DNA from: Candidatus Pantoea floridensis
GTDB lineage: Bacteria > Pseudomonadota > Gammaproteobacteria > Enterobacterales > Enterobacteriaceae
Length of the DNA: 64,000 bases
Direction: 5' to 3'
Assembly: GCF_900215435.1 (NCBI RefSeq)
Contig: NZ_OCMY01000003.1
Coordinates: 1 to 64,000, forward strand
The first letter of the stretch is position 1. The number at the start of each line of letters is the position of its first letter. The notes beneath the pieces are model-generated. The model was not told the DNA's origin. It ran no database searches and saw only the letters and a program-made list of their open reading frames with translations. Of this stretch, positions 55,021-63,836 are shown one piece after another. Both the position numbers and the translations under genes were made by a program.

Positions 55021-55386
55021 ATGGATACGCGCAGAAAAATCCAGTTTTACATCAATCCTAAAAGCAGCCTCGGTGAGGCTTATGCAGACAGTCATACGGA
55101 TGAGCCCCCCCAGGGAGAACGCGGCCGCTTATGGAAGGCCGCTATGCTAAGCGGGTTTGCACTTGAGCGTATCGATCCGCGTCTACCGTTTTTACTGTCT
55201 GAACTACTCAGTGAAAACACGACAGCGGAAGAAGTGCTACAGGTTATCCAGGCTGTCAGTCCTAAAAGCATGACAACTCATCCTAATGCAGAAGCTGAAA
55301 GGGAGGGAGAGCCCCTTGAACCTACCAAAAATGACACGTTGGATGAAACCCGCAGCAATGCAAAAGGGATGTTTGGTAGTAGCTAA
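55021..55386 (+). CDS. stbB: StbB/ParR-type plasmid stability protein
   Basis: A 121-residue protein starting MDTRRKIQFYINPKSSLGEA with PPQGERGRLWKAAMLSGFAL ERIDPRLPFLLSELLSENTT. It matches StbB of IncFII plasmids (MDKRRTIAFKLNP, PQGERSRLNRAAL-AGLAL, DPR-PFLL-ELL), the centromere-binding partner of StbA/ParM. It starts five bases after the broken parM frame. With parM dead it probably only represses its own promoter. A start at 55003 is also possible. Confidence 0.9.
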   Translation: MDTRRKIQFYINPKSSLGEAYADSHTDEPPQGERGRLWKAAMLSGFALERIDPRLPFLLSELLSENTTAEEVLQVIQAVSPKSMTTHPNAEAEREGEPLEPTKNDTLDETRSNAKGMFGSS

Positions 55387-55401
55387 CTTATTGAGGTCAT
55401 C

Positions 55402-55641
55402 ATGAACAGGGTGGTATTGCTGGCAGCAGGATATCTGGGAATTGTTAAGCTAACCGGCAAAGACAAAAAAAGTGCTGCTGAATGGGGGTTCCTGCTGAGT
55501 GCGCTATTCATCGTGCCGCTCCTTTTCCTGCCTCACGCCAGTGAGCTGATCAAAATCGGCCTTCAGTTGCTGTGGGGAGCCTGCGTTTCTCGCGCGGCAT
55601 TCATGGCCAATGATAGCTGGAAGAAGAACAAATCCCTTTAG
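55402..55641 (+). CDS. Small membrane hypothetical protein
   Basis: A 79-residue protein starting MNRVVLLAAGYLGIVKLTGK, with two or three hydrophobic helices (AAEWGFLLSALFIVPLLFLP, LIKIGLQLLWGACVSRAAF). GAGGTC precedes the ATG, 16 bases after stbB, so it is probably in the same operon. No family recognised. Confidence 0.65.
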   Translation: MNRVVLLAAGYLGIVKLTGKDKKSAAEWGFLLSALFIVPLLFLPHASELIKIGLQLLWGACVSRAAFMANDSWKKNKSL

Positions 55642-55668
55642 GGGTTACAGCGTAACGGAGATGTAACA

Positions 55669-55902
55669 ATGGAAATGCAGGAATTACTGAATCAGCTGCG
55701 CGGGTACGGCATGGTCTCCACGACTTTTAATCAGTCAGCCAGCATGTTTAAGGGCACAGCCCGCCGGCGCCGTCCGGCTTTTGACGACTGGCTTCATCAG
55801 CTTCCACGCGGCAACAAACAGCCGCGTGGGCGATATTTCTGCGGTAAAAAGCCGGGCAGGCCTGTGCATATCCTGGATGAATTCTGGCGTCTGCATTCCT
55901 GA
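55669..55902 (+). CDS. Small basic hypothetical protein
   Basis: A 77-residue protein starting MEMQELLNQLRGYGMVSTTF with an Arg-rich middle (TARRRRPAFDDWLHQLPRGN). GGAGATG precedes the ATG. It lies in line with the two upstream genes. No family recognised. Confidence 0.55.
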   Translation: MEMQELLNQLRGYGMVSTTFNQSASMFKGTARRRRPAFDDWLHQLPRGNKQPRGRYFCGKKPGRPVHILDEFWRLHS

Positions 55903-55953
55903 CCGTTCAAAAGGCAGGCCTGCATCACATCACCTTAATTCTTTCAGACAGGA

Positions 55954-56862
55954 TTACAACACGCGCGCCACGGGGATATCACTCCAGCGCGTGGTCCACG
56001 CCGGCGAGAGAATTTCCCGCTTCATTTTCCATTCCGTACTCACGCCCTGACCTGCAAACCACAGGTTACCAAGCCCGGACTGTTTGATGCCATCCAGAAC
56101 CTTCATCAGCTTCGCGCTGTTGGGACGGGGGCCATCCTCGTCAAACAGGTTCAGCTGGCTGACGCCGTTCGGGGTAAAATTGTCGAGCATTATACCGGCC
56201 TTCATGTAGCGGCGACCCTCAAGCCAGATGCGATCGAGCGAGCGCATAGCCACCTCGATGATATCGCGTGTGTCCTGCGTCGGTACCTTGAGGTTTTCAC
56301 CGGCGCTGTTGCCGTAAAAAACTTCGCCAGGGGTGTGCGGGGAGGTGCGTATAAAGATGCCTACGCGGCGGCAGAACTGGCGTTCATCCCGCAGCTTTTC
56401 GGACGCGCGCGTCGCGTACTGGCAGAGCGCCTGCTGCATGGCCAACTTTGACGTGATGCGCTCGCCGAACGACCGCGAGCAGACGATCTGCTGCTTCACC
56501 GGCGCAAACTCCTCAAGCGGAATACAGGACTCGCCGTTGAGCTCGCGCACGGTGCGCTCCAGCACCACGCTGAAGTTTTTACGGATGAGGGCAGGGTGCG
56601 CGCGCGACTGCTGCAGGGCATTTTCTATGCCCATGATGTTCAGCTTTTTAGCGATGCGGCGGCTCACACCCCAGATTTCCTCAACCGGCTGGTTCTGTAA
56701 GAGCGTCGCGGTGCGCTTCGGATTGCCGGGTGTCAGAGCCAGAACGCCGCGAAACTGCTTCCACTCCTTGCTCGCCCACTGCGCGCTCTTCGCCAGCGTC
56801 TTGGTTGGCCCCATGCCTACTCCAACCGTCAGGCCTGTTATGGCCAGAACGTGGGCGCGCAC
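55954..56862 (-). pseudogene. umuC: UmuC-like polymerase V subunit, N-terminal third deleted
   Basis: The remaining 302 residues begin at LTVGVGMGPTKTLAKSAQWA SKEW and continue EEIWGVSRRIAKKLNIMGIE, NFSVVLERTVRELNGESCIP LEEFAPVKQQIVCSRSFGER, SQLNLFDEDGPRPNSAKLM and GLGNLWFAGQGVSTEWKMKR. Full UmuC is 422 residues. The missing part holds DVNAFYASCE and the catalytic SIDE motif, so polymerase activity is impossible. The deletion joins it to the end of umuD at about 56861. Confidence 0.92.
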
Positions 56863-57295
56863 GCGTGCTGTTGAAAAACCAGGTAACTACGCCGAGCAGC
56901 TGCAGCTCATCCGGGTAAATTACCGAATAAGCCGGATTCATTGGCAGCAGAGCCAGTCGGGGATGCAGCTGCAGACGTTTGACGGTAAATTCTCCACCAA
57001 CTTCAGCAATGACGATGTCACCATGTACGGCTTCCTCAGCGCGATCGACTACCATGACGTCGCCATCAAAGAGGCCCAGCTCCTGCATGCTGCTGCCGCT
57101 GGCTCGGACGAAGAAAGTTGAGGCGCGCCGGCGGATACAGAGCTCATTAAGATCAAGCTCGGACTCAACGTAATCCTGAGCCGGGGAAGGGAACCCGGCG
57201 GCACATTTATACGCATAAAACGGGATTCTCACATGGGGAGTGACCTCCGGAGGCATGAGCATAATCAGGCCATCAGCCTTAGAAATTAGCTTCAT
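56681..57295 (-). CDS. umuD: UmuD-like SOS mutagenesis protein with fused tail
   Basis: Residues 1-145 are a complete UmuD: MKLISKADGLIMLMPPEVTP start, self-cleavage site AA-GFPSPAQDYVE (Ala33-Gly34), catalytic Ser69 in ASGSSM and Lys106 in FTVKRLQL, ending LLGVVTWFFNSTR. The stop codon is lost in the deletion, and the frame runs about 59 residues into umuC out of frame, giving a 204-residue protein. ATG 57295 follows GGAGTACC. SOS-regulated by the LexA box at 57372. Without UmuC it can only act in trans or as an SOS modulator. Confidence 0.9.
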   Translation of the reverse strand: MKLISKADGLIMLMPPEVTPHVRIPFYAYKCAAGFPSPAQDYVESELDLNELCIRRRASTFFVRASGSSMQELGLFDGDVMVVDRAEEAVHGDIVIAEVGGEFTVKRLQLHPRLALLPMNPAYSVIYPDELQLLGVVTWFFNSTRARPRSGHNRPDGWSRHGANQDAGEERAVGEQGVEAVSRRSGSDTRQSEAHRDALTEPAG

Positions 57296-57371
57296 AGTGT
57301 GGTACTCCGGTAGCCTGGCTGTGTGCAAACCAGTTAGGAAGTTGTAAGTTCATAAAAATCACTCTGAAAAA

Positions 57372-57391
57372 TACTGTCTATGTATACAGTA
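57372..57391. promoter_or_regulatory. LexA box upstream of umuD
   Basis: TACTGTCTATGTATACAGTA matches the LexA consensus TACTGT-N8-ACAGTA perfectly, about 77 bases upstream of the umuD ATG. SOS induction of this operon is therefore expected. Confidence 0.93.
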
Positions 57392-57802
57392 TTAATTAGC
57401 GCGTTTCGGAGCGCAAGGGTGGACTACTGACTTTAATGGGTAAGATGACTGAGCTGTCTGAACTTCATACATTTTTTGATCGTAGTTTCAGTTACCCTGG
57501 GCGTAAGCAGAATGTGCCGCCATTGAGGATGTTACGCTTCCTCGTCCAGGCTGTTCGTTCCTCGCTGCGCTGTGGTACGCCTCAGCCAGGCTGTGGCGAG
57601 CGTTATGAACGCATGGGGTGGGAAATCGAAGTTTATTGCTTTCATCGATTAGTACTATGTGAGACCAGCTTTGAAAACGAAAAAATACCCTACCTGGAAC
57701 GTCTGCTTTGAGCGAGTAGCGGACATTGAAATTCTGGCAATAGGGATGTTACGCCACATTAGACATGATATCTCGGCGACGAATCGGCCACCGGACAATT
57801 CT
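57392..57802. other. Intergenic, no supported gene
   Basis: A 91-codon frame at 57436-57711 exists on the plus strand but has no ribosome site or family resemblance; I treat the stretch as non-coding. Confidence 0.4.
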
Positions 57803-58015
57803 TTATGTAAACTTTTGCAGTATACTAATCGCCAGCTCCATGCCTTTCTCGCGCTCCTTGCCGTAGCTGTGCCCGTCATGCTGTGCTTCATGCATGATGT
57901 CGATAAGCGATTGAACGGCAAATTCACGTTTATGAGCCAGAACCTCGAGTACCGCGCCGCCGATCTCATTGCAGATAGCGTTTGCTTCGGCGAACTCATC
58001 CTTTTCAGACATCAT
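57803..58015 (-). CDS. Small acidic hypothetical protein
   Basis: A 70-residue, fully helical protein: MMSEKDEFAEANAICNEIGG AVLEVLAHKREFAVQSLIDI MHEAQHDGHSYGKEREKGME. GAGGGA precedes the two ATGs (58015 and 58012). No family recognised; size and charge suggest a small regulator or adaptor. Confidence 0.6.
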   Translation of the reverse strand: MMSEKDEFAEANAICNEIGGAVLEVLAHKREFAVQSLIDIMHEAQHDGHSYGKEREKGMELAISILQKFT

Positions 58016-58316
58016 TTGTCCCTCTGTCAGGTTTCGGGCACAGTTGCCCGGACGCTCTCTTATGACATAAGAGTTCGGCTACGAACTTACGTCGCAGGCG
58101 GTAAATGGTGGAGGACCACAACCTCGGCATCCATCCCTATGGACGGGTAGTGCTCTCGCATCCCTTTAACTGTTAGGCATTCCACGCTTAACATATAACT
58201 ATTGTTGCGCTCTTTCCTGGCGCTAAAACTGCTTTAGCGTAAACCGGGCATCAGCAGTTATTTTTTTAATAGCTTTGCACTATCATGGCTACCCTTTATT
58301 TCGATTGGATGCTCAG

Positions 58317-59321
58317 ATGGTTGATTCTAACGTGCGGAAAAAACTTACTGTTCAGGATATTGCACGAATTTCAGGGTTGAGTACGGCCACGGTTGACCGG
58401 GTTTTAAATAATCGTCCGGGTGTTAAAGAGAGCACGCGTCTACGTGTGGAAAATGCGCTCCGTCAGGGTTGGCCAGAGCTTCAGCCACAGACTTCCCGCA
58501 AAATTGCCTTTGTTCTTGATGCGGGCAGTAGTTTGATTGAAATCATTCGCGCATCTGTTGAGCGTATTAAGGCCAGTTTTCCGCATATCAGTTTCATCAT
58601 CGACAGCGTCCTAAACTGTGAACGCGATCAGCAGACTTTCTGTCAGACGCTTAAATCCCGCATTGCGGACGCTGACGGAGTCGTGATTGTTTCCCGTGAA
58701 GATATGCTGATTAACAGCGAGGTGCGCGAAGCTGCCAGCAGAGGATATCCGATCGTTTGCCTTACCTCAGATATGCCGCATTCGTCTGCCTATGTAGGTG
58801 TAGACGAAGTCAGCGTAGGTGCCAACGCCGCGTTGTTCATGGGGCGCATGATTAAGCAGAAAAGCGCCAAAGTGGTCTTTGTGGCCAGCTCTACCTACCG
58901 CACTCAGGAAGAGCGCGAAATGGGCTTCCGGCGTGTCATGCGCGGTGAGTTCCCGCACCTTACCGTGATTGAAAAAATCAATTCCAATGATGAATCTGAT
59001 GGTACTTACAAAATCATTCGTGAAGTGCTGGCTCAGAACCCTGATGTAGCGGGCATATACAATCTTGCCGGCGGTAACCGGGGAATTGCGCGCGCTTTGC
59101 AGGAAGCGGGCATGACCGGAAAAACTATTTTCATAGGACATGAACTGACCGAGCACACACAGAAATTGCTCGAACAGGGCGGTATGGACATTGTTTTTGC
59201 ACACGACATGGATCGTGAGGTCAGCGGCTGTATTGAAGCGATTGAAAAACTTTGCCGGGGCATCAAGAGTGAACGGACGTATTACCCTTCGCTAATCTAT
59301 ACCCGCTATTCCCGCTTCTGA
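58317..59321 (+). CDS. LacI-family transcriptional regulator
   Basis: A 334-residue regulator starting MVDSNVRKKLTVQDIARISG LSTATVDRVLNNRPGVKEST, the LacI HTH and hinge. The periplasmic-binding-protein-like effector domain follows (RKIAFVLDAGSSLIEIIRAS, AYVGVDEVSVGANAALFMGR, STYRTQEEREMGFRRVMRGE, AGIYNLAGGNRGIARALQEA). The start at 58317 is chosen over the upstream in-frame ATG because the HTH begins within a few residues. It is paralogous to the convergent gene at 59343. Likely regulates the adjacent inositol-type genes. Confidence 0.92.
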   Translation: MVDSNVRKKLTVQDIARISGLSTATVDRVLNNRPGVKESTRLRVENALRQGWPELQPQTSRKIAFVLDAGSSLIEIIRASVERIKASFPHISFIIDSVLNCERDQQTFCQTLKSRIADADGVVIVSREDMLINSEVREAASRGYPIVCLTSDMPHSSAYVGVDEVSVGANAALFMGRMIKQKSAKVVFVASSTYRTQEEREMGFRRVMRGEFPHLTVIEKINSNDESDGTYKIIREVLAQNPDVAGIYNLAGGNRGIARALQEAGMTGKTIFIGHELTEHTQKLLEQGGMDIVFAHDMDREVSGCIEAIEKLCRGIKSERTYYPSLIYTRYSRF

Positions 59322-59342
59322 ATTCAGTAAATAAATCATTCG

Positions 59343-60404
59343 TCAGTCGAACCACGAATTTTTGTTATAAATCTGCAGCGCCGTTTTAATGTCGTTGCAG
59401 CTATGCCCGGCTCTGATTTTTTTCAGAATAGTAATGCAGTGCTGAATTTCCTGCTGAACATCGTGACCGAGGACAATGTCCATTTCCCCCGTGTCCAGCA
59501 GAGTGCGGGTAAAACTGCTAAGTTCATGCCCCACAAAAAGCACTCGATCAGACACCCCAAATTCTGTTAATGCTTTGGCCACACCGCGGTTGCCTCCAGC
59601 CATATTGTAAATACCTGCCATAGGTTCATGCTCCAGCAGAAATTTTCTCACGCTCATGTATGCCCCTTCCGCTTCATCATTGAAGTTAACGCGTTCAAGG
59701 ATATGTAAGTGGGGGTATTCAGTACGGAGCACCCGGCGGAAACCAATCTCGCGCTCTTCCTGAGTGCGATAATTGGCGCTGAAGAGCAGGAGGATTTTGC
59801 CTGACTTTTTCGGCAGCATTTTTCCCATCAGCCAGGCTGCAGTCGCGCCCGTGCTGACCTGATCTACTCCCACATACGCTGTGCGCCGTGAGTTTGGTAA
59901 ATCGGTGGTCAGGCAGATAACCGGAACGCCGCGATCTACTGCTCCCCGCACGGCGCGATTGACCTTAGCCTCATCACGGGAGACAAGAATAATTCCGTCA
60001 CATTCTTTCGAGCGGCTATGAATCAGCGCGCTGAAGCGCTCTGCATTAACCTGAATATTGGGAATGCTGTCAAAAGTAAACCGATACTCTTTATGCTCAC
60101 TGATAAACTTTTTAACTTCTCTTTCAATAATCGTAATAAAGCTTGAACCCGCCTCGCAGATAAACGCAATACGCTGGATCGGAAGATCGGAGTGTAATTC
60201 CTGGCTTTCTTGCAGCTCTTTAATTGCAGCCATCACCCGGCTTCGCGTTTTTTCCCTCACGCCTGGTCTGTCGTTTATTACCCGGTCTACCGTAGCCGTC
60301 CCCAACCCGGCGAGCTCCGCTATCTCAGCAACCGTAGGTCCACGTCGGTAAAGCTTATCGTTCATCATTGATGTTAAACCCATCATTAAATCAACATGAT
60401 TCAT
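59343..60404 (-). CDS. LacI-family transcriptional regulator, paralogue
   Basis: A 353-residue regulator with HTH PTVAEIAELAGLGTATVDRV INDRPGV and the same effector-domain blocks as its neighbour: RIAFICEAGSSFITIIEREV, AYVGVDQVSTGATAAWLMGK, NYRTQEEREIGFRRVLRTEY, AGIYNMAGGNRGVAKALTEF. AAGGAT precedes ATG 60404. It is divergent from the dehydrogenase operon at 60638 across 233 AT-rich bases and thus the likelier direct regulator of it. Stops of the two regulators are 21 bases apart. Confidence 0.92.
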   Translation of the reverse strand: MNHVDLMMGLTSMMNDKLYRRGPTVAEIAELAGLGTATVDRVINDRPGVREKTRSRVMAAIKELQESQELHSDLPIQRIAFICEAGSSFITIIEREVKKFISEHKEYRFTFDSIPNIQVNAERFSALIHSRSKECDGIILVSRDEAKVNRAVRGAVDRGVPVICLTTDLPNSRRTAYVGVDQVSTGATAAWLMGKMLPKKSGKILLLFSANYRTQEEREIGFRRVLRTEYPHLHILERVNFNDEAEGAYMSVRKFLLEHEPMAGIYNMAGGNRGVAKALTEFGVSDRVLFVGHELSSFTRTLLDTGEMDIVLGHDVQQEIQHCITILKKIRAGHSCNDIKTALQIYNKNSWFD

Positions 60405-60637
60405 AATATCCTTTAATTTAGGAAAATCAAAATTCTATAAATATATGTAATTATTGACTTATTATCAAAAAGATGTATTTAACATCAATTTTATGTGTGA
60501 TGAATATCATCATTTTGACATCATTTATTTCTAGTTGATTGACTAAAAATCTGCTGAGAGCGATCTATAACGTCACATTTATTTTACTTTCGCAGTACGG
60601 CGAAAAATTTAATGGCACTCAGTCTGAGAGGTAAATG

Positions 60638-61669
60638 ATGTCAAACCAAAGCGTTAAGAAAGTGAACAATCCGGTTCGCTGGGGGATTATCAGTACCGCT
60701 AACATCGCGTGCGCCAAATTAATTCCGGCGATGTTAGCGAGTGAATATTGTGAGGTGAAAGCCATCGCGTCCCGTTCTCCAGAAAAAGCCAGGGAGAAGG
60801 CTACGCAATTTGGCATCGAGAAAGCTTACGGCAGCTATGAAGAGCTACTGGGCGATCCTGAAATTGAAGCGGTCTATGTGCCCCTGCCAAACGATCAGCA
60901 TATTGATATGGTGATGATGGCAGCGGCGCATGGAAAGCATGTTTTGTGCGAAAAGCCCATCGCGCTCAACGCTAACGAAGCGCTTCGCCTGCGCGATATT
61001 CCTCAGTCTCAGCTGGTCGCTGAAGCCTTCATGGTTCGTCATCATCCGCAGTTCGACACTCTTCGTCAGCACCTGCGCAGCGGAGAACACGGCAAACTGC
61101 AGACCGTCCAGATCCTGCTCTCTTTCATGCTGGATAATCCAGGCGATTTCCGCTTCGACTCGAAGAAAGGTGGCGGTGCGCTATTTGATCTTGGTTGCTA
61201 CACCGTGATGACCGCCCGCTATCTGCTGGGTCGCGAGCCAGAGCGCGTCTTCTGCTCAATGGCCCGCTCAGCGGACAACGGCACCGATGAAACCACGCAT
61301 GCCATTCTGGATTTTGGTCAGGGGCAGCAGGCTACGCTGACGGTTGGCCTCAAAATGGCCGCATCGCAGCGCGTTCAGGTGGTATGTGAAAAATCCCTTC
61401 TGGATCTCTCTGCCCCTTACGTTCCCGGAAAAGGCTCCCCAGCCACGCTGTGGATTGACTCTCATGCAGGCCTTGATGATGCCGCACCGCAGCCGCGCGT
61501 ACTGCCGGTGGTTGAACAGTATCAGTGTGAGGCCACCAACTTCTCCCGTGCTGTGCGCGGCGAAATCGTCCCCGAGTTTGGCGTGGAAGATGCTATTTGT
61601 CAGATGCGCGTGATGGATGCGCTGTTTGCTTCCGCGGAGTCAGGTCAGTGGCAGGAGGTGGCGAAATGA
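60638..61669 (+). CDS. Gfo/Idh/MocA oxidoreductase
   Basis: A 343-residue NAD(P)-dependent sugar/inositol dehydrogenase: VRWGIISTANIACAKLIPAM at the Rossmann site, AVYVPLPNDQHIDMVMMAAA, HGKHVLCEKPIAL (the family EKP with catalytic Lys) and GGGALFDLGCYTVMTARYLL carrying the catalytic Asp/Tyr region. Shine-Dalgarno GAGAGG favours the second of two adjacent ATGs (60635 or 60638). First gene of a four-gene coupled operon. Substrate unknown, probably an inositol or related polyol. Confidence 0.92.
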   Translation: MSNQSVKKVNNPVRWGIISTANIACAKLIPAMLASEYCEVKAIASRSPEKAREKATQFGIEKAYGSYEELLGDPEIEAVYVPLPNDQHIDMVMMAAAHGKHVLCEKPIALNANEALRLRDIPQSQLVAEAFMVRHHPQFDTLRQHLRSGEHGKLQTVQILLSFMLDNPGDFRFDSKKGGGALFDLGCYTVMTARYLLGREPERVFCSMARSADNGTDETTHAILDFGQGQQATLTVGLKMAASQRVQVVCEKSLLDLSAPYVPGKGSPATLWIDSHAGLDDAAPQPRVLPVVEQYQCEATNFSRAVRGEIVPEFGVEDAICQMRVMDALFASAESGQWQEVAK

Positions 61670-62838
61670 AAACGCTGAACATTGCCATTATCGGCGCCGG
61701 CATGATCGGTGCTGCGCATGCTTCAGGCTACCGTGCCCATCAGGCACGCCTGAGCGGACCAGACTGCCAGTTCGTGCTTCATACCGTATGCGATGCGCGT
61801 GAAGACGCCGCTCAGGAACTCGCGCGGGTGTGGGGATTTGCTCATGTGGCCAGCAACTGGCAGGCTGTGCTGGATAACCCTGAAATTGATGTCGTCAGCG
61901 TCGCGCTGCCCAACATCCTGCATGCAGAAGTCGCCGCCGCTGCGTTGCGCGCCGGTAAGCACGTGCTGTGTGAAAAACCGCTGGCGCTAACGGCCGCGCA
62001 GGCTAAAGAGCTGACCGATCTGGCAGCGTCAAGCAAAGGCATCAACGGCAGTGTCTTTAACTATCGCCGCATTCCCGCCATTTCTATGATTAAGGAACTG
62101 ATTGAGCGGGGAGAAATCGGCACACCTACTCACCTGCTGGTTCAGTATCAGTGCGGTTACGCCGCCGATCCGCTGCTGCCACATAGCTGGCGCTACACGG
62201 AGAGTCGGGCAGGCGGTGGTGCGCTGCACGATATTGGCGCGCATGCGATCGATATTGCCCGCTTCCTCTGCGGTGAGATCACCGAAATTGTGGGCGCGAC
62301 AACCGACACCTTTATCAAACAGCGTTATCTGCCGCTGACCGCGAACGCCGGACACAGCCACGTTACCCTCAGCGATAAGACAGAGGAAGTTGATACCGAT
62401 GACATTAGCTCCTGCGTCATGCGCTTTGACAGCGGCTGCCAGGGCCTGTTTTCTGCCAGTCGCGTGACGGTAGGAATGGGGAATACCCTTTCATTCACGC
62501 TCACGGGAAGCAAAGGAACGGTGCTGTTCAATTCTGAACGTCCGGGCGAATTCAGTATTGCGCGCGCCTCGGTGGAAAAGGGCGCTTTCATTACTCAGGC
62601 AAACAATCCTTCATTCCCTTATCTCAGCGACATGATCCCGGTACCACACGACGGCGTCGCGATTGGTTACGCCGAGGGGTTTGGCTTCATGATTGCCGAA
62701 TTCATGCAGGCTGTTGCGCAGAATCAACCTTACAGCAAAGGCAGCTTTGCCGATGGCCTTGCGGTCGCGCTGGTGCTGGAAGCCATTCAACACGCTGCCC
62801 GCGATCGTCGTCCGGTAGCCATCAACACGCTCAAATAA
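61666..62838 (+). CDS. Gfo/Idh/MocA oxidoreductase
   Basis: A 390-residue dehydrogenase: LNIAIIGAGMIGAAHASGYR, VVSVALPNILHAEVAAAALR, AGKHVLCEKPLAL, and AGGGALHDIGAHAIDIARFL with the catalytic Asp-His pair. The start at 61666 overlaps the previous stop (ATGA); longer upstream starts lie inside the preceding gene. About 40 residues longer than the neighbouring dehydrogenases, as in scyllo-inositol-type and glucose-fructose-like members. Substrate not proven. Confidence 0.92.
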   Translation: MKTLNIAIIGAGMIGAAHASGYRAHQARLSGPDCQFVLHTVCDAREDAAQELARVWGFAHVASNWQAVLDNPEIDVVSVALPNILHAEVAAAALRAGKHVLCEKPLALTAAQAKELTDLAASSKGINGSVFNYRRIPAISMIKELIERGEIGTPTHLLVQYQCGYAADPLLPHSWRYTESRAGGGALHDIGAHAIDIARFLCGEITEIVGATTDTFIKQRYLPLTANAGHSHVTLSDKTEEVDTDDISSCVMRFDSGCQGLFSASRVTVGMGNTLSFTLTGSKGTVLFNSERPGEFSIARASVEKGAFITQANNPSFPYLSDMIPVPHDGVAIGYAEGFGFMIAEFMQAVAQNQPYSKGSFADGLAVALVLEAIQHAARDRRPVAINTLK

Positions 62839-62849
62839 AGGAGTTCCTC

Positions 62850-63836
62850 ATGTTTAACGTAGCCCTTTTTGGTGCCGGACGTATTGGACAGATCCATGCC
62901 GGCAACATTGCAGCTCACCCGGATTGTAAGCTGGTTCGCGTGGTTGACGTCTATCAGCCAGCAGCAGAAGCGCTCGCTGAAAAGTATGGCGCACAGGCCA
63001 GTACGCTTGAGGATGCTCTTAAGGACAGCAGCGTTAATCTCGTCGCAATCTGCAGCGCGACAGACACGCATGCCGACCTGATCGAAGCCGCCGCCCGCGC
63101 GGGTAAAGCCATTTTCTGCGAAAAACCGGTCGATTTAAGCCTTGAGCGTGTGGAGCGCTGCCTTGCCACCGTGCGTGAAGCGGGTGTACCACTGATGGTG
63201 GGCTTCAACCGCCGCTTTGATCCCAGCATGGCCGGACTTCAGCAGGCGCTGGCGGGGGGCGAGATAGGTGAACTTGAGCTGGTGACCATCAGCTCCCGCG
63301 ATCCGGGTGCGCCATCGCCGGAATATGTCAAAACATCCGGCGGTCTGTTCCGCGACATGACCATCCACGATTTTGACATGGCGCGCTGGCTGCTACAGGA
63401 AGAGCCGGTCACCGTGTTTGCCAGCGCCGCTGCGCTGATTGACCCACAGATTAAAGCACTCGGTGACGTGGACACGGCGGTGATCACCCTGACCTGCGCC
63501 AGTGGAAAAATGGCAGTGATCACTAACAGCCGTCGCGCAAGCTATGGCTATGACCAGCGCATTGAGGTGCACGGCAGTAAAGGCATGCTCTCTGTGGCCA
63601 ACCATCCCGAGAGCAGCCTTATCAAATCGGTGGCAGAAGGCGTGGTGGCGCAGAAGCCTATGCACTTCTTCCTGCAGCGCTACGGCGATGCCTACCGTCT
63701 GGAGCTGGCAGGACTGGTTGAACATCTGAAAACCAAATCAGCTATCCAGCCCTCGGGTGAGGACGGTCTGCAGGCGCTGCGCCTGGCCGACGCCGCGCTT
63801 GAGTCGCTGAAAACCGGCGCAGCGGTGCAGCTATGA
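62850..63836 (+). CDS. iolG: Inositol 2-dehydrogenase (IolG-type)
   Basis: A 328-residue protein starting MFNVALFGAGRIGQIHAGNI with LVAICSATDTHADLIEAAAR, AGKAIFCEKPVDL, VGFNRRFDPSMAGLQQALA, and GGLFRDMTIHDFDMARWLL with catalytic Asp and His. These follow bacterial IolG, which oxidises myo-inositol to scyllo-inosose with NAD. AAAGGAG precedes the ATG, and the stop overlaps the next gene. Assignment to myo-inositol is from family resemblance. Confidence 0.85.
   Translation: MFNVALFGAGRIGQIHAGNIAAHPDCKLVRVVDVYQPAAEALAEKYGAQASTLEDALKDSSVNLVAICSATDTHADLIEAAARAGKAIFCEKPVDLSLERVERCLATVREAGVPLMVGFNRRFDPSMAGLQQALAGGEIGELELVTISSRDPGAPSPEYVKTSGGLFRDMTIHDFDMARWLLQEEPVTVFASAAALIDPQIKALGDVDTAVITLTCASGKMAVITNSRRASYGYDQRIEVHGSKGMLSVANHPESSLIKSVAEGVVAQKPMHFFLQRYGDAYRLELAGLVEHLKTKSAIQPSGEDGLQALRLADAALESLKTGAAVQL

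Noticed and set aside
56681..56861. C-terminal tail of the umuD frame as a new functional domain
   Set aside because: It is umuC sequence read out of frame after the deletion, with no sign of selection.
57436..57711. Plus-strand frame of 91 codons
   Set aside because: No ribosome site, low-complexity Cys/Arg-rich translation, no family; probably chance.
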